Positions 34,081 through 44,413 of a stretch of DNA of 64,000 bases are shown piece after piece. The stretch comes from Reticulascus tulasneorum (taxonomy: Eukaryota; Ascomycota; Sordariomycetes; Glomerellales; Reticulascaceae). Under the pieces are notes generated by a model. It ran no database searches. It had not been told where the DNA came from and was given only the letters and a program-made list of their open reading frames with translations. The stretch spans positions 1,178,001-1,242,000 of the forward strand of contig LSAX01000003.1 of NCBI GenBank assembly GCA_001557505.1, given 5' to 3'. How positions within the stretch are numbered: position 1 is the stretch's first letter; each line of letters begins with the position of its first letter. The translations under genes were made by a program, and so were the position numbers.

Positions 34081-37000
34081 CTATGATGGCGATTCGGGCT
34101 TGAGATGAGACTTTTTAAGCCAGCGTAGAATCCCGCCATCTTTCGCCCTCTCTTCGGAAGGCTTAACCAACCGGGAGTCTTGGGAGCGCCTGACTTCAAA
34201 TAAATACTCTCCGATTGACGTATGTCCTTCTCTGTTCGCAACAGATGCGGCGTCTTGATAGCCAGTTCCGTAGCCTAAGCTATACCCAATCGCGGCGTCT
34301 CCTTGAAGTATATAGCAAGCGCTGGGATGGTAGGGATTTGCGCCAGCCTCGTATAACATCTTGACGCCTTCAAGCCACCCATTCGCGGCAGCAATATGTA
34401 TTGGCCTACAATGAATCCTCGAAGCTGTCTCAGCATTGACGTCGACTTTGGCATCAATCAGATGCTGGAGACAATCTTGATTCCCTGCAACGGTTGCGTA
34501 ATGTATAGGCATCAAGCAGAGGTCGTAGGTCTGGATCTCTGGCTTCGCCCCAAGCGTGAGCAGTTTATGGACGACGCTTGCGTTACCAGCTTGGCAAGCA
34601 ACGTGGAGAGGAGTTATGCCGCGTTCATCCGGCAAGTTGACAGAGGCTCCACGACGAACTAACATCTCGACAGCTCTTGGTGAGCCTCCACAAGCAGCGT
34701 GCCATAACACGGGCCTAGCCCAGTAATCAACGAGGATATCGATCTCCCCAGAGTACATATCAAGTAATGTCTGTAAGTGCACAACATTTCCCATAGCAGC
34801 AGCCCGATGCAGTGGCGTTTCGTCCGAACGGTTACGAGATACTGGGCTTGAAAAGTTATGGATTTGCAGGGCGTGGAAGAGCTGGACGCTGTTCGTCTCC
34901 GGCGCATATGCCGCCGCGAGATGAATATGCTCGTCGGCCTGAAGATTTGTTTGGTGGCAAAGTTCCCTGGTAGTCTTCTCAAGGAGGAGCTGAACAACAC
35001 TCGTGTGCCCCATTAAAATAGCTAAGTCAAGAGCATCCGAGATGTTCTGTCGTGGTTGAAGTTTAGTCAATATTCGAGCTACTTCGAGATGACCATTCAA
35101 CGAGGCAAAGTCTAGCGGCCTGAAATGAAAACAGTTTGTTGCCTCTACCTTTAGTAGGATAGATGAATTGTGCAGCTGCAATAAAGCAAGAACTTTTTCT
35201 GTGTCACCATCGCTGCATGCGATGACAAATTCTAGACCGTCTGTCGCGGGGTCTACGTCGTCTTGTGGGTGTCGTACGCTCAATCCCTCTGGTATATTTT
35301 CCATCCATTCTTCTCGAACTGATAGATCGTTGTGGGATTTTCTTTCAGACGAAGTCCGAGGATTTACTCGGATCCGTCCGGGCCACTGCGAATCGTTTCG
35401 AGGTCGCGCCCTATCAACGCGGGCCAGGCTTCGTGCGTTATCTCGCCTCCGCCAGTACCTCGTCAAGCATTGGAACTCGTTCTTCACATCCCCCCAAAGC
35501 TCGTCTGAAAGATTAAATAGGGTCATATTGCCTCGTCTCGCCATCGAAATCCTCGAGTTTGTCTCTACCTCTGGTTTCACCGACACTGTAAGCTCGACAA
35601 AAGGCCGTCCAGATTTGCGTATAGTTGCCAGTGTGGGTTGACAAGCATGATGGGTGCTTTGGTCTTGCTGGCTTAATCTCGGGTGATGACTTAGGCCTAG
35701 AAGGGGGTTGTGTGGTCGAACTACGAACCAAGGATCCCAAACCCTGGTGTTTTTCAGTCGCAGCCCCAAGGCGACGACGATCTGGTCGCCATACCCGCGG
35801 CTGTTAGCGAATCGAAAGAGCCCCAGTGGGCCATCGAAGAAAGATCCGCCAGTTTTGAATGTTAGACTTTCCCAATCCCATCTGTCCGCTGGGTAAACTT
35901 CGAGGAGCTCATAAAATTCCGTGTCCATTTGGCTGTTACTAGTCCCGTTCGCTCGTGAAACAGTGAAATCAGGAAGGATGAAGGACGGCTTTTGCTTGAC
36001 AAATATCGATTTGTACGAGCCGAGGGTAAGATCCCCCAACATGTCGACGGGCTTGAAGAAGTAACTATGTGTCCGGATACGGGCGAATTGATCTCCCCAA
36101 AGCCTTTTGAGATATACAGTGACGCATCGGGAACCATCCCTGCCTTCAACCGCACAGTCTAACATTGCCTGAAACTCGGCGCCGGGTGCATCTGGATTCG
36201 TCGGATCGACCGGTTGGAGAAAAAGCTGGACCCTCACCCCTAAATTGGTAAAGCTGGACGGCACAATATCCCCGCCGACGCTCGTAGGAAGTCTTTCTAT
36301 GTCAGCCGTATCCGCGAAGTCGCCGGGAGACCCAGCAAGAAGGCCGTGCAAAAGATCTGCATCGTAATTGCTCGTGACTGCCGTATGCCAAGCAAAGAGA
36401 GATTGGTCGTCCGTGGATTTGAGAATCTCTTCTTGGAGACGTGTGAAAGCTCGACTCCCTTCGCCGTAAAGCAGTGGCATATTGACATCGAAAACACCCA
36501 TGAGACAGTAAGCAATATCTTCTTGGCGGGTGGTTTGTCGCAGAGAAGCCCATTTCATTCGATTAGCCACGCTGATATCCTCGGGTCGAAGGGAACCTTC
36601 GAGAATACCCTCGTTGATCCCGGTGATGGTGCTAAGAAGAGTGCGGAATTGATTGCTGTCCTGCTTACTCGACAGGTAGCTCCAGTCTGCGGCGAAGAAC
36701 TCCATGTCTTTCGGCGCGATGAGCTCTTGTAGAGTCCAGCCACGAGTAAACCAACGGCTCAGGCGGAAGCTGGAGTGTCCTCCGAACAGGTCTTCATCGA
36801 ATGCAGGCTTGACGTCCGCTAGGTACGCATAGCAGACCTTTGCCTCCTGATACCAGCGATACATGGAATTGATGGCCTCTGAAAGCTCCGCGCTGCTGGT
36901 TTTGTCAATGCAACAGGTATCGATCCAGAGGTAGCCAATTCCGTCTCGTTTTGCCAAGGCTGCCGACTTCTCCAGCTTAGGAAATCCCTTTTTTAGTCTG

Positions 37001-37170
37001 ACACTGTTCGCGGGCGACGAGACAGTGGTGTTGTTGACCGCTTCTAGCTTCACCATGTCTTGGAAAGTAATCTCTTCCTCCCCCCAGGTATGCGACAGGA
37101 TCGCGTAATTCGGAACCGAGTCATCGTACACATCGCGAACTACGAGCGTGTCAACGTCAACGAGCCTCAT
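34081..37170 (-). CDS. HET domain-ankyrin repeat protein (HET-E-like N-terminus)
   Basis: Predicted heterokaryon-incompatibility-type protein. A single exon encodes 1029 residues from ATG 37170; the frame extends 8 codons upstream without an ATG. MRLVDVDTLVVRD is the classical start of HET-E-type HET domains. The HET core shows YAILSHTWGEEEITFQDM (22-39), GYLWIDTCCIDK (79-90), SMYRWYQEAKVCYAYLADV, and SRWFTRGWTLQELIAPKDM, then the conserved follow-on RQTTRQEDIAYCLMGVFDVNMPLLYGEG. A middle region of about 300 residues has no recognised domain. The C-terminal third (about 650-985) carries some eight ankyrin repeats, for example ETPLHRAAAMGN, RGITPLHVACQAGNASVVHK and CRPIHIAAANGWLEGVK. There is no NACHT domain here. 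It lies tail to tail with the NACHT-ankyrin-HET gene. No frameshift or stop is seen, so it should be functional. Confidence 0.93.
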   Translation of the reverse strand: MRLVDVDTLVVRDVYDDSVPNYAILSHTWGEEEITFQDMVKLEAVNNTTVSSPANSVRLKKGFPKLEKSAALAKRDGIGYLWIDTCCIDKTSSAELSEAINSMYRWYQEAKVCYAYLADVKPAFDEDLFGGHSSFRLSRWFTRGWTLQELIAPKDMEFFAADWSYLSSKQDSNQFRTLLSTITGINEGILEGSLRPEDISVANRMKWASLRQTTRQEDIAYCLMGVFDVNMPLLYGEGSRAFTRLQEEILKSTDDQSLFAWHTAVTSNYDADLLHGLLAGSPGDFADTADIERLPTSVGGDIVPSSFTNLGVRVQLFLQPVDPTNPDAPGAEFQAMLDCAVEGRDGSRCVTVYLKRLWGDQFARIRTHSYFFKPVDMLGDLTLGSYKSIFVKQKPSFILPDFTVSRANGTSNSQMDTEFYELLEVYPADRWDWESLTFKTGGSFFDGPLGLFRFANSRGYGDQIVVALGLRLKNTRVWDPWFVVRPHNPLLGLSHHPRLSQQDQSTHHACQPTLATIRKSGRPFVELTVSVKPEVETNSRISMARRGNMTLFNLSDELWGDVKNEFQCLTRYWRRRDNARSLARVDRARPRNDSQWPGRIRVNPRTSSERKSHNDLSVREEWMENIPEGLSVRHPQDDVDPATDGLEFVIACSDGDTEKVLALLQLHNSSILLKVEATNCFHFRPLDFASLNGHLEVARILTKLQPRQNISDALDLAILMGHTSVVQLLLEKTTRELCHQTNLQADEHIHLAAAYAPETNSVQLFHALQIHNFSSPVSRNRSDETPLHRAAAMGNVVHLQTLLDMYSGEIDILVDYWARPVLWHAACGGSPRAVEMLVRRGASVNLPDERGITPLHVACQAGNASVVHKLLTLGAKPEIQTYDLCLMPIHYATVAGNQDCLQHLIDAKVDVNAETASRIHCRPIHIAAANGWLEGVKMLYEAGANPYHPSACYILQGDAAIGYSLGYGTGYQDAASVANREGHTSIGEYLFEVRRSQDSRLVKPSEERAKDGGILRWLKKSHLKPESPS

Positions 37171-38290
37171 TCGATCAAGCAAGGGGACAGGCAAGCCGCG
37201 TTATAACAGCAGGTCCGCAGTTTGAAAAGATTTGGGATTTGAAATAAGAAGACAAAAGTATACGATGCAGCAGCGAGATCCAGCTGGCTAAAGATTAGGG
37301 CGACCTGCGAACTGAGCAGACCGGGACAAGATGGGATGTTGCTTCGCTCATGTGAAGTTGATGCAGGAAAAGCACCCAGCCACAACTCGGCCACGGCGCT
37401 ATTCCAGGTTGGGCGCACTGGCCCGGAGACCCTGGCTTTTCAGCTATTGAGTATCGGATCAAATAACGCGGGTTCAGGGCGGAGCAGATGACTCTGCACC
37501 TCCACACGGTGCCGCCTGGCAACCCAAGTTGAATTATATTCATTTTAGAGCCAGTGTAGAGACGTAGCAGCAGTCATACGACTATTCATCCCTTAAAGTT
37601 CGGGCTGTCGGCGTAAGGAAGAAAAGTATTGATAGCTACTTGGCTGGTGAACCCCCAGCTATACTATACCACCTAAAGGTATAAAGGTAAGCCAATTTGA
37701 CATGATTTCATGCGGATATACGTGGAAAAATTGTATTCTAGAAAGTTGAAGAAATTAGGTGACCGGCAGAAAGGAGTGGCCCACTCGACTGAGAGAGTCG
37801 CCAGGGTTCTGCCACCACAAACCGCAGTGGCCTTGCGCTCGCTAACCACTCGAGATCGTCGAAGCTTGTGTTTCTGAAGCCCTCCGAACAGGCATATCAC
37901 CATTCTTCTCCTGTCGTATGCTCCCGGCTGATATGACAGACCCGGAGAGAAAAGCACCTAAGAGAACACGTAGAATCATCACGTCATCTGGAGTCTTGAT
38001 TTGAGAGAAATGCCTAAGAACTGGATCAATGTGCTCAGTTGTCCTCCAAGCCCATTGCAGCGAAGATATCTAATCAATCTATGGATGGATTTTGCAGACT
38101 GTTGACAGCTTCGGGGACAATGAAAACAAATCTTTGTTCATCCGCCAAAAGTTGCTCGCCATATAGCTCTGCTAGCAAGTGTATACATGTGTGGAATTGC
38201 CAGTGGCAAGAAAGTAGCTCAGCCATTTTGACAGCATCATTGGACTACATTAATCTACTTATTTCGTCAAGATGGGTTGCAGGCCAATTC
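37171..38290. other. Intergenic region upstream of the HET-ankyrin gene
   Basis: Promoter of the HET-ankyrin gene at its left end and the 3' flank of the secreted repeat protein at its right. Short unsupported frames only. Confidence 0.5.
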
Positions 38291-40337
38291 TCAAACGACA
38301 AACGGCACCGCTCTCATTGGGCCGTCTCTCCTCTTCGCGGCGAAAGCCACCACAGACTGACTCCGAGGCTGACCTTGCTGTTGAGCAACAAATTGATCCA
38401 TCATCTGCCAAACAGGAAGCGTGCCGCCGGATTGCTGCCGTAGCGCCATTTCCTGCAGCTCAGCCATGGTAACTATGAGTCCGGTTTGTCCTTGCTGCAA
38501 CTGGCGTGTTGCTAGGATCCCAGCAGGCTCTTGAATTGCCGGCTCGGCAACTGCTACGCCTTGTGAAGGAGTGGATGTTTGAGTTGGTGCCTGGCCCAAT
38601 GTCTGACTTTCGGCAGATGCAGAGGCTCGAGCTGGTTCTGCGATCGGGTTGGCTGCCGCTTGTACCGGTTGCGCTGCCGCTTGTCCTGGTTGAGCTGCCG
38701 CTTGTCCTGGTTGCGCTGCAGCTTGTCCTGGCTGCGCTGCACCGGCTAGTGCCATCGTTATGATGAACTCGCCATCAAGCTGGGTCACCGGGACGGCGAC
38801 GCGGCTGTTCTCTCTGTCTATGAGTATTTGGCCAGACACAGGTGTGAATGTTGGTTCAAGTAGAAGCTGGGAGGCAGCGACGGCCTGGGGCACTGTGTTT
38901 GTCGCGGGGTCTGTGGCAGGTGGAGCACTGGCGTCTGTGGGAACTGCCAATGAAGCGACTGAAGAGTCCGAAGATGCCGAAGAGACTGAAGAGCTACTAG
39001 AAGCTACACTGCTGTCCGTTGTAGACGCGGCGTCAGTGGCCGTGGTCGCATCAGTGGCCGAAGACGCAGCATCTGCGGTGGCAGTCCCTGTGGCGTCGGT
39101 GGCCGAAGTCGTATCTTGTCGCTTTTGTAGATCTCGGGGGTTGAGGTTCCCAGTCGCACCTCCGGGGTTTCTGATTACTCCTCGCTGGGAGATTCCGAGA
39201 GAAATGGCATCATTGGGTCCAGCACCCATAGTCTGAGCCATCCTCATGACACGGTTGGCGTTCACTAGGCCGTGTTAGTTGGCAAATGCTTTGGTGGGCA
39301 GCGTGACAGGGACATACAGGGAATTTGGACAACTGCCGCCATGTCGTTGAGGCCAGATACCACACCACCCAAGCTGGTCATGACAAGATATCGGTAGTTG
39401 TCTAGACGAAAAGTTAGCATTCGCGTGTTCACATTCTTGGCAGAACAAATTTACGTACTCACTGGCGTCGTGTTATCGACGATCATAGATGAGCTGACTC
39501 CGTTCACAACGTCTGTGTTGACGGACATTGGCTGGCTAGCTCGTACCGACATACGAAAGCCGTCTTGGAACTCAACCTCCTGGATGCCGGATCCAGTAAT
39601 AGGGATGGACCGCGCGGGATCCTGACTGAACGGGCTTAATGATTGGCCTGTCTCAGCGGTTTGGCGGCCAACTGCCATGTACTCGCCGTCGAGAGTAGTA
39701 AGCTTAACCATCCGGACGGTTGCATCAGTGCTGTACATAAATTTAGCCTTCTGTATAGATGTGCGGAGCGGTACTAGTGTCCATGATGTGAGATGTATCC
39801 TGTTCTTTAGCTTACCTGTTGACGCTCTTAATGCCCTCCATGACAATCCACGCCTGCCTGTTTTCGGAAAGCATTGCCACAAACGTGTTATCGGCAGTAA
39901 CTCCAGCCTGAGCAAGAACGTTTGGATCAATGGGCATCTCGATCTGGCCAGCGACAAGATCGGTTGATCCACTTGTTTGGATGGTCATCGAGTTGGCCGA
40001 TAATTGCATGAAAGGCTGGCCAGTAGAACCCACGACATGGGTTGCTGAGAGGGGGTTTGGATTTTGGTTCACAATGATCTGAGTCTGTACCTGCGAGAAG
40101 GTCTCGATCTTGGAGTTGTCAGGGAAAACGAAGCTGTTTTGTTTCATCTGGAGTGTAGTATTAGTCGGTGAACGTTCCGGAGAGAAGCCATCATGGTGAG
40201 GGAGATGCTGCACGAGTTCTTACATCACCAGACAGGTTCAGCACCTGGTTGAATTGAGCAGTCTGCTGTGCAATGACTGGATGACTGAGTCTCAAGCAGA
40301 CAAGAATGAAAGGCAAGTAGCTCTGCATGATCGCCAT
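38291..40337 (-). CDS. Secreted protein with Kex2 site, Thr/Ala-rich region and QPGQAAA repeats; unknown family
   Basis: Five exons on the minus strand (40337-40224, 40147-39816, 39730-39459, 39401-39318, 39264-38291) with consistent phases give 591 residues. Introns are 57-85 bp; joins give NLSGDMKQNSFVF, IKSVNSTDATVRM, TTPVNNYRYLVMTS and VVQIPLNANRVMRM. The N-terminus MAIMQSYLPFILVCLRLSHPVIAQQ is a signal peptide. Residues about 26-310 form an ordered-looking domain rich in beta-type sequence (FSQVQTQIIVNQNPN, TVRMVKLTTLDGEYMAVGRQ) that I do not recognise. A KR-Q dibasic site (RDLQKRQDTTSATD) is a likely Kex2 cleavage point. After it comes a low-complexity Thr/Ala/Ser/Asp region, a short ordered part, then four 7-residue QPGQAAA-like units and a hydrophilic tail. 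No GPI signal is evident. The domain is probably released from the repeat tail on processing. Confidence 0.85.
38652..38735 (-). repeat. Tandem repeat of four 21-bp units within a secreted protein gene
   Basis: Four 21-bp units (consensus on the plus strand GCTGCCGCTTGTCCTGGTTG plus one base) encode a QPGQAAA-type heptapeptide; the unit at 38652-38672 reads QPVQAAA. Units differ by one to three bases. A partial fifth unit follows. Confidence 0.9.
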
Positions 40338-41645
40338 GGCTCCTCAATGAAAGTCAGCCACCAGGGCTGTATTAATCTGGAATGAGTGAAAGGAAGAAAG
40401 GAGCAATGAAGGCAAAAAATTACAAGAGCTAGTGAACAACTGCGGACCGTAAAGAATGAATATTAGGATCTTGTCAACTCTCATGGGACGATCATCTCAA
40501 AACTGTGTGGCCACGGGGCATGGCCTACATAATGTACTGTGTATTGGGTTCGCCAATAAGCTTATCCTGCCGGGCAGCGCGAAGTCGCTGTCAAAGCTGG
40601 GAACTGCAAGATCCGATGGCGCCAAGACTCGCAGCATGATGCACGAGCTGGCCGGCCACTCGTAGCGCATCAGTGAGCAGCAATGCTGGGAAACTCAGGC
40701 CACGGAAGCCAGTTAGCCCGTACGGGCGGTATCATCTGATCGAGCCATTGGCACAAAAGTGAGAAATGGTTTGAGAATACGTTGAACGAATAGAATGAGT
40801 TTCGAATTTGGGAGCCGGAGAGAGAAGTCGGTGGAGTATACGCCTCTAAGATGTTTTATGTCGTCGGATGGGTCCGAGAGCGACTGAGGATGAGGCGGAA
40901 ATATCAACATTCGATTCCTTGCGAGGTGACGATGCGATGCAGGGTTGCTCCTCGCGTCAGCAGATTGGCACCGAGCTTCTTTTCGAACGTTCGATGAGGC
41001 TCTTCATGGAAGGCGATGTGGATGTTGTCCAAACAGACGCGATTGGCTGCATCGAATGTTTCGCTCTGGGTTGATCCCGGGTTGCGGGGGGTAGGGATAG
41101 AAACGGTGGGGTTGAAACCTCAAACGAAACATGGACGCTACGACTCGAGTTTTTGTGGCCGTCAAAGCTCACCCAAAAGGTTTAGCAACATGGGCCTTTT
41201 GCTACTACTTGGATGCCAGTTTCTCTCTTTCTCATGTTCCCCAACGTGCCACAGGGTGGGCTATTCTTAGGGTCTCCAAATGAGGAGGGGGCATCAACTC
41301 TCCAGCAATTGCTTTAAGCTCAGTTCAGTCCGCGACAGAAACACCATTTCCAGACATAGCCCGATCTTGGCAAAAAGAAGGTGTCAAATCCTAGGGCTAA
41401 CTCCTGTTCGGCGCAACAAGACTTACACACGATGTTATAAGTGACTCAGCCCCGCTGCCCCAGATGCTAAGGCTGCCTAGATCTGTATAAGTCGATAATC
41501 CCAGTCTTTTGAATTCTCTTCTTCTCACTCCCTAAGTCCAAGGAGACGGCGTTTAATTTTCTACCACCACTTTCATTCATTGAATTCTAACAGAAGTTTG
41601 ATACTTCTCTGTTCATATATTTCCATTCTTCAGTATACCGTCACA
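40338..41645. other. Divergent promoter region of two secreted-protein genes
   Basis: About 1.3 kb between the starts of the repeat protein (minus) and the Ala/Ser-rich protein (plus). No gene supported. A CT-rich tract near 41500-41580 precedes the plus-strand start. Confidence 0.5.
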
Positions 41646-42611
41646 ATGCAGCCTCCATCCGCTCTCTTCGTTCTTCTGTCCCTTGTACCAGCCTTGACTT
41701 TTGCTGCACCGGCCGCTACCTCGGCAGGCGGGAAAGGGGCGGCCACAACTCCCAGCAGTGCTGTGAAGGCCGCTTCTAGCTCCAGTGTGAAGGCCGCCGC
41801 CGCCTCTTCCAGTGCGACGGCCGGCGACGCCTCTGACGCCTCCAATGCCACTGCACCAACTGCGAATGCTGGCCCGAGTGACGCGCAACTAGCCAACGCA
41901 GTTATGTCATGGATGAATGACACGGGCAAGGTCACCAACTTTCTCAACACGGCTGCCTCGTTTTCCGGAGACGAGTTCACCAAACAAGCCACCATTGCAC
42001 TCAACGCCGAAAAGGACGAGCTCAACCACAAGAAGGTCCTCGATGATGGCCTTGCGTCGAATCCCATGGTTGTGGCGGCCAACGAAGTCCTCGTCAACCA
42101 AGGAACATTCCAGAACGTGGTCGATGTGCTGCAAACTATGGTCGACAACGGACCAGACACTGCTCAGGCCAATGTCGACGCCATTAACCAGAACCGATGC
42201 GTCAACGTTCTGCCTAATATCGACATGTACTTCGCCGCTGCCGGCATGGCATCTGTCAGCGCCGTCCGTCCCACGGGATGCTTGGAGGTTCCTTCGGCCA
42301 CCGCAGCTGCCGCGAGCCAGGGCGGAGGAGGAGCTGCCGCCGCCGCCGCCGTCGCCACCACTTCCAGTGCCAGTAGTGCTGCTGCATCATCCACGGCGGC
42401 ATCAACATCCAGCGCTCAAGGTGGAGCCGCTACAGCTAACTCGGACAACAGCGCCGGCAATGCTGCGGATTCTGCGTCTGTTACCACAAGTTCCGCAGCT
42501 GCTGCCGCGACGGCCAAGGCAAACAGCTCCAGCGTCAGCGCCACGAAAGCGGGTGCATCAGGGGCTACAAAGACCAGCGCAAAAGCAGGAGCAAAGACCA
42601 CGTCCGCATGA
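41646..42611 (+). CDS. Secreted Ala/Ser-rich protein, unknown function
   Basis: Single exon, 321 residues. ATG 41646 (tcacaATGc) gives the signal peptide MQPPSALFVLLSLVPALTFA followed by APAA. After a Ser/Ala/Thr/Lys linker (to about residue 75) comes a helical domain of about 140 residues: DAQLANAVMSWMNDTGKVTN, FLNTAASFSGDEFTKQATIA, LNAEKDELNHKKVLDDGL. It ends with NRCVNVLPNIDMYF and RPTGC, whose two cysteines may pair. The last 100 residues are a Ser/Ala/Thr-rich tail, probably heavily O-glycosylated, ending AKAGAKTTSA with no hydrophobic GPI signal. Similar proteins are known as conserved secreted proteins in Sordariomycetes, without assigned function, as far as I recall. It is transcribed divergently from the other secreted protein. 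Confidence 0.88.
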   Translation: MQPPSALFVLLSLVPALTFAAPAATSAGGKGAATTPSSAVKAASSSSVKAAAASSSATAGDASDASNATAPTANAGPSDAQLANAVMSWMNDTGKVTNFLNTAASFSGDEFTKQATIALNAEKDELNHKKVLDDGLASNPMVVAANEVLVNQGTFQNVVDVLQTMVDNGPDTAQANVDAINQNRCVNVLPNIDMYFAAAGMASVSAVRPTGCLEVPSATAAAASQGGGGAAAAAAVATTSSASSAAASSTAASTSSAQGGAATANSDNSAGNAADSASVTTSSAAAAATAKANSSSVSATKAGASGATKTSAKAGAKTTSA

Positions 42612-43297
42612 GCGGATGGTGATTACCAGGGGTGTTTGTGATAAGCGTTTTCTTGTTTTAGTCCCAATTTACATTGCTTACACGAGCTCGCATTTCCAGA
42701 TGATTAAAATGAGCATCTGACCCTGTGTGAAACATTGATCAGTGCTTGTTGCACGAAACGAGTGAGAGTCCCAGAATTTGCAGATATGCAACATACCATA
42801 AATGCACCCCCTCTTCTTGAGTTCTATTCTTTATTTTTAGTTTTAGACATAATCAAGCCATTACTCAAAAGCCCTAGGTCATCTTAGCCTGTATTCAATC
42901 TGTCACTCCACCACACACGTTTTTCGGTATCTTCTCTCTAACTCCAGCGGAGTCTCTGATTCTTGGAGTATCTTACACAAAACGTGTGTGGGGACGTTGC
43001 TAACAAGACTGTTGTTCGGCGGTAATCTACATATCATCTTATCGAGAATTATGGAGGGGAAAGCTGAGTTGTATTTGAAAATCGAGTTTGCCCAGCTGGG
43101 TACCGGACAGGGAGACATTATCGATGATGTGAGGCATCGGTCTCAAGGGCATTGTTGCCAAGGGTATGCCTGTTAACCACAAACTGCATCTAAAGTCTAG
43201 TCGAGTTTCGAGGGATGCTGAATGCAGGAGAGAGACTGGTGGTATGTATGTTTGTCATTGAGTCATTGATATACTTGTCGTTCCATCATGAGCCGAC
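42612..43297. other. Convergent 3' intergenic region
   Basis: 3' flanks of the Ala/Ser-rich secreted protein (plus) and the OB-fold-like gene (minus). Short frames at 42903-43176 on both strands are not supported. Confidence 0.5.
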
Positions 43298-44413
43298 CTA
43301 AAACACCGTCTGCTTCCCTTCCCACCATGCCTTCATCCCAGCCACATCGCACCACCCAAGCTCTGAAGGATTCTCAAACCACCAACGACCTCCCACTCTG
43401 GGTCGATCGCTGGCGTATTTCTTCAGACAACCCCCATCAAATCTATGGTTCTTGACGCCAGCCAAGAGTACCACGCTCCCAAGCTTCGGACGGAACTCCT
43501 CAGGCTCGAGGAATACGGTCAACAGAACGTGCTTGGTGGTGGAGGGATCAGATAGTCGTGCTGTGCGCTGGGTGTAGGGAGGAAAAGCATATGGCTCGAT
43601 GTCGGAGAGCGAGACCACTACTGCCAGTACATTAACGGACCAGTTCTGTTTGTAGGGAAGGTTCGGGATGGAACGTAGATGAGTAAGCTTCAGTGGTATG
43701 GCTGGATCGGTCCAGTCCCGTGGCAATGCGACGGGGTTGTCCTGGGTTTTGGTACTTGGTCTCGTGCCCTGGATGTGCTGTACTTGTGACCGACGCTGCG
43801 TGGCTTTCTCCTCTGACACTACCATGTATTCAAAATCAGCATCCAAATCCTCCCCGTCATTTCCCTCCCATTCTTCTGCATGTTTGCTAGGTTTTTGTGC
43901 GTGGTCTTCGGTACGGACGTCGGTGGCGTCGAGCCCCAGGTCGCTGTCTGAAACGAAGTCCTCCTCCAGTGCGCCATCCTGGTTTCCTTGCAACGTCTCC
44001 ATTACCGATTTGTTCCAGCCGACAGTAGCAAGATCATTAATCACGAGGTACACCATCTGCCCTGCGCCGTCATCCGTCGTGAACCGTTGTGAGTGAATGG
44101 TAAACGTCCCCAGTTGAACATAGCATCCAACCTTCACGAGGGCGGTATCCAAGAAACTGTGCATCTCAGCATGAACAAGAGCTTGAATGCAAAAGTCTCC
44201 GTCGCCGAGAAACAAGCGTATGGCGCGCCATCTCTTCGATCGCGTCAAGGGCAGGATCTCCAAACCCTCCACCAAGAATATTGAACCAGGGATGCAGTAT
44301 CGTGTTCTCAAGAGGTCGGCGATCAATGGTTTCGACACGAATGGATCGGCCGGGTCGGTGAAAGCTATGTTGACCGTCGTGGGAGATGAGGAGCGGTGCG
44401 GAGTGTTGGACAT
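43298..44413 (-). CDS. Hypothetical protein with OB-fold-like segments
   Basis: Single exon, 371 residues from ATG 44413 (MSNTPHRSSSPTTVNIAF); the frame is open nine codons further upstream but starts there with TTG. Two segments look like OB folds: about residues 35-145 (GSIFLVEGLEILPLTRSKRW, then KVGCYVQLGTFTIHSQRF) and about 250-345 (NWSVNVLAVVVSLSDIEPYA, LGSVVLLAGVKNHRFDGGCL). They are separated by an acidic linker (EEDFVSDSDLGLD, NDGEDLDADFEYM). The C-terminus is Trp-rich (GGRWWFENP, MKAWWEGKQ). OB folds usually bind single-stranded nucleic acid, so a telomere- or RPA-like role is conceivable, but I do not recognise the family. It is divergent from the gene at 45037, with 0.6 kb between. 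Confidence 0.72.
   Translation of the reverse strand: MSNTPHRSSSPTTVNIAFTDPADPFVSKPLIADLLRTRYCIPGSIFLVEGLEILPLTRSKRWRAIRLFLGDGDFCIQALVHAEMHSFLDTALVKVGCYVQLGTFTIHSQRFTTDDGAGQMVYLVINDLATVGWNKSVMETLQGNQDGALEEDFVSDSDLGLDATDVRTEDHAQKPSKHAEEWEGNDGEDLDADFEYMVVSEEKATQRRSQVQHIQGTRPSTKTQDNPVALPRDWTDPAIPLKLTHLRSIPNLPYKQNWSVNVLAVVVSLSDIEPYAFPPYTQRTARLSDPSTTKHVLLTVFLEPEEFRPKLGSVVLLAGVKNHRFDGGCLKKYASDRPRVGGRWWFENPSELGWCDVAGMKAWWEGKQTVF

Noticed and set aside
38760..39236. 158-codon plus-strand frame opposite the secreted repeat protein
   Set aside because: Its Ala/Val/Glu-rich sequence mirrors the Thr/Ala/Ser-rich region on the other strand.
41630..42160. 176-codon minus-strand frame
   Set aside because: Antisense to the secreted Ala/Ser-rich gene.
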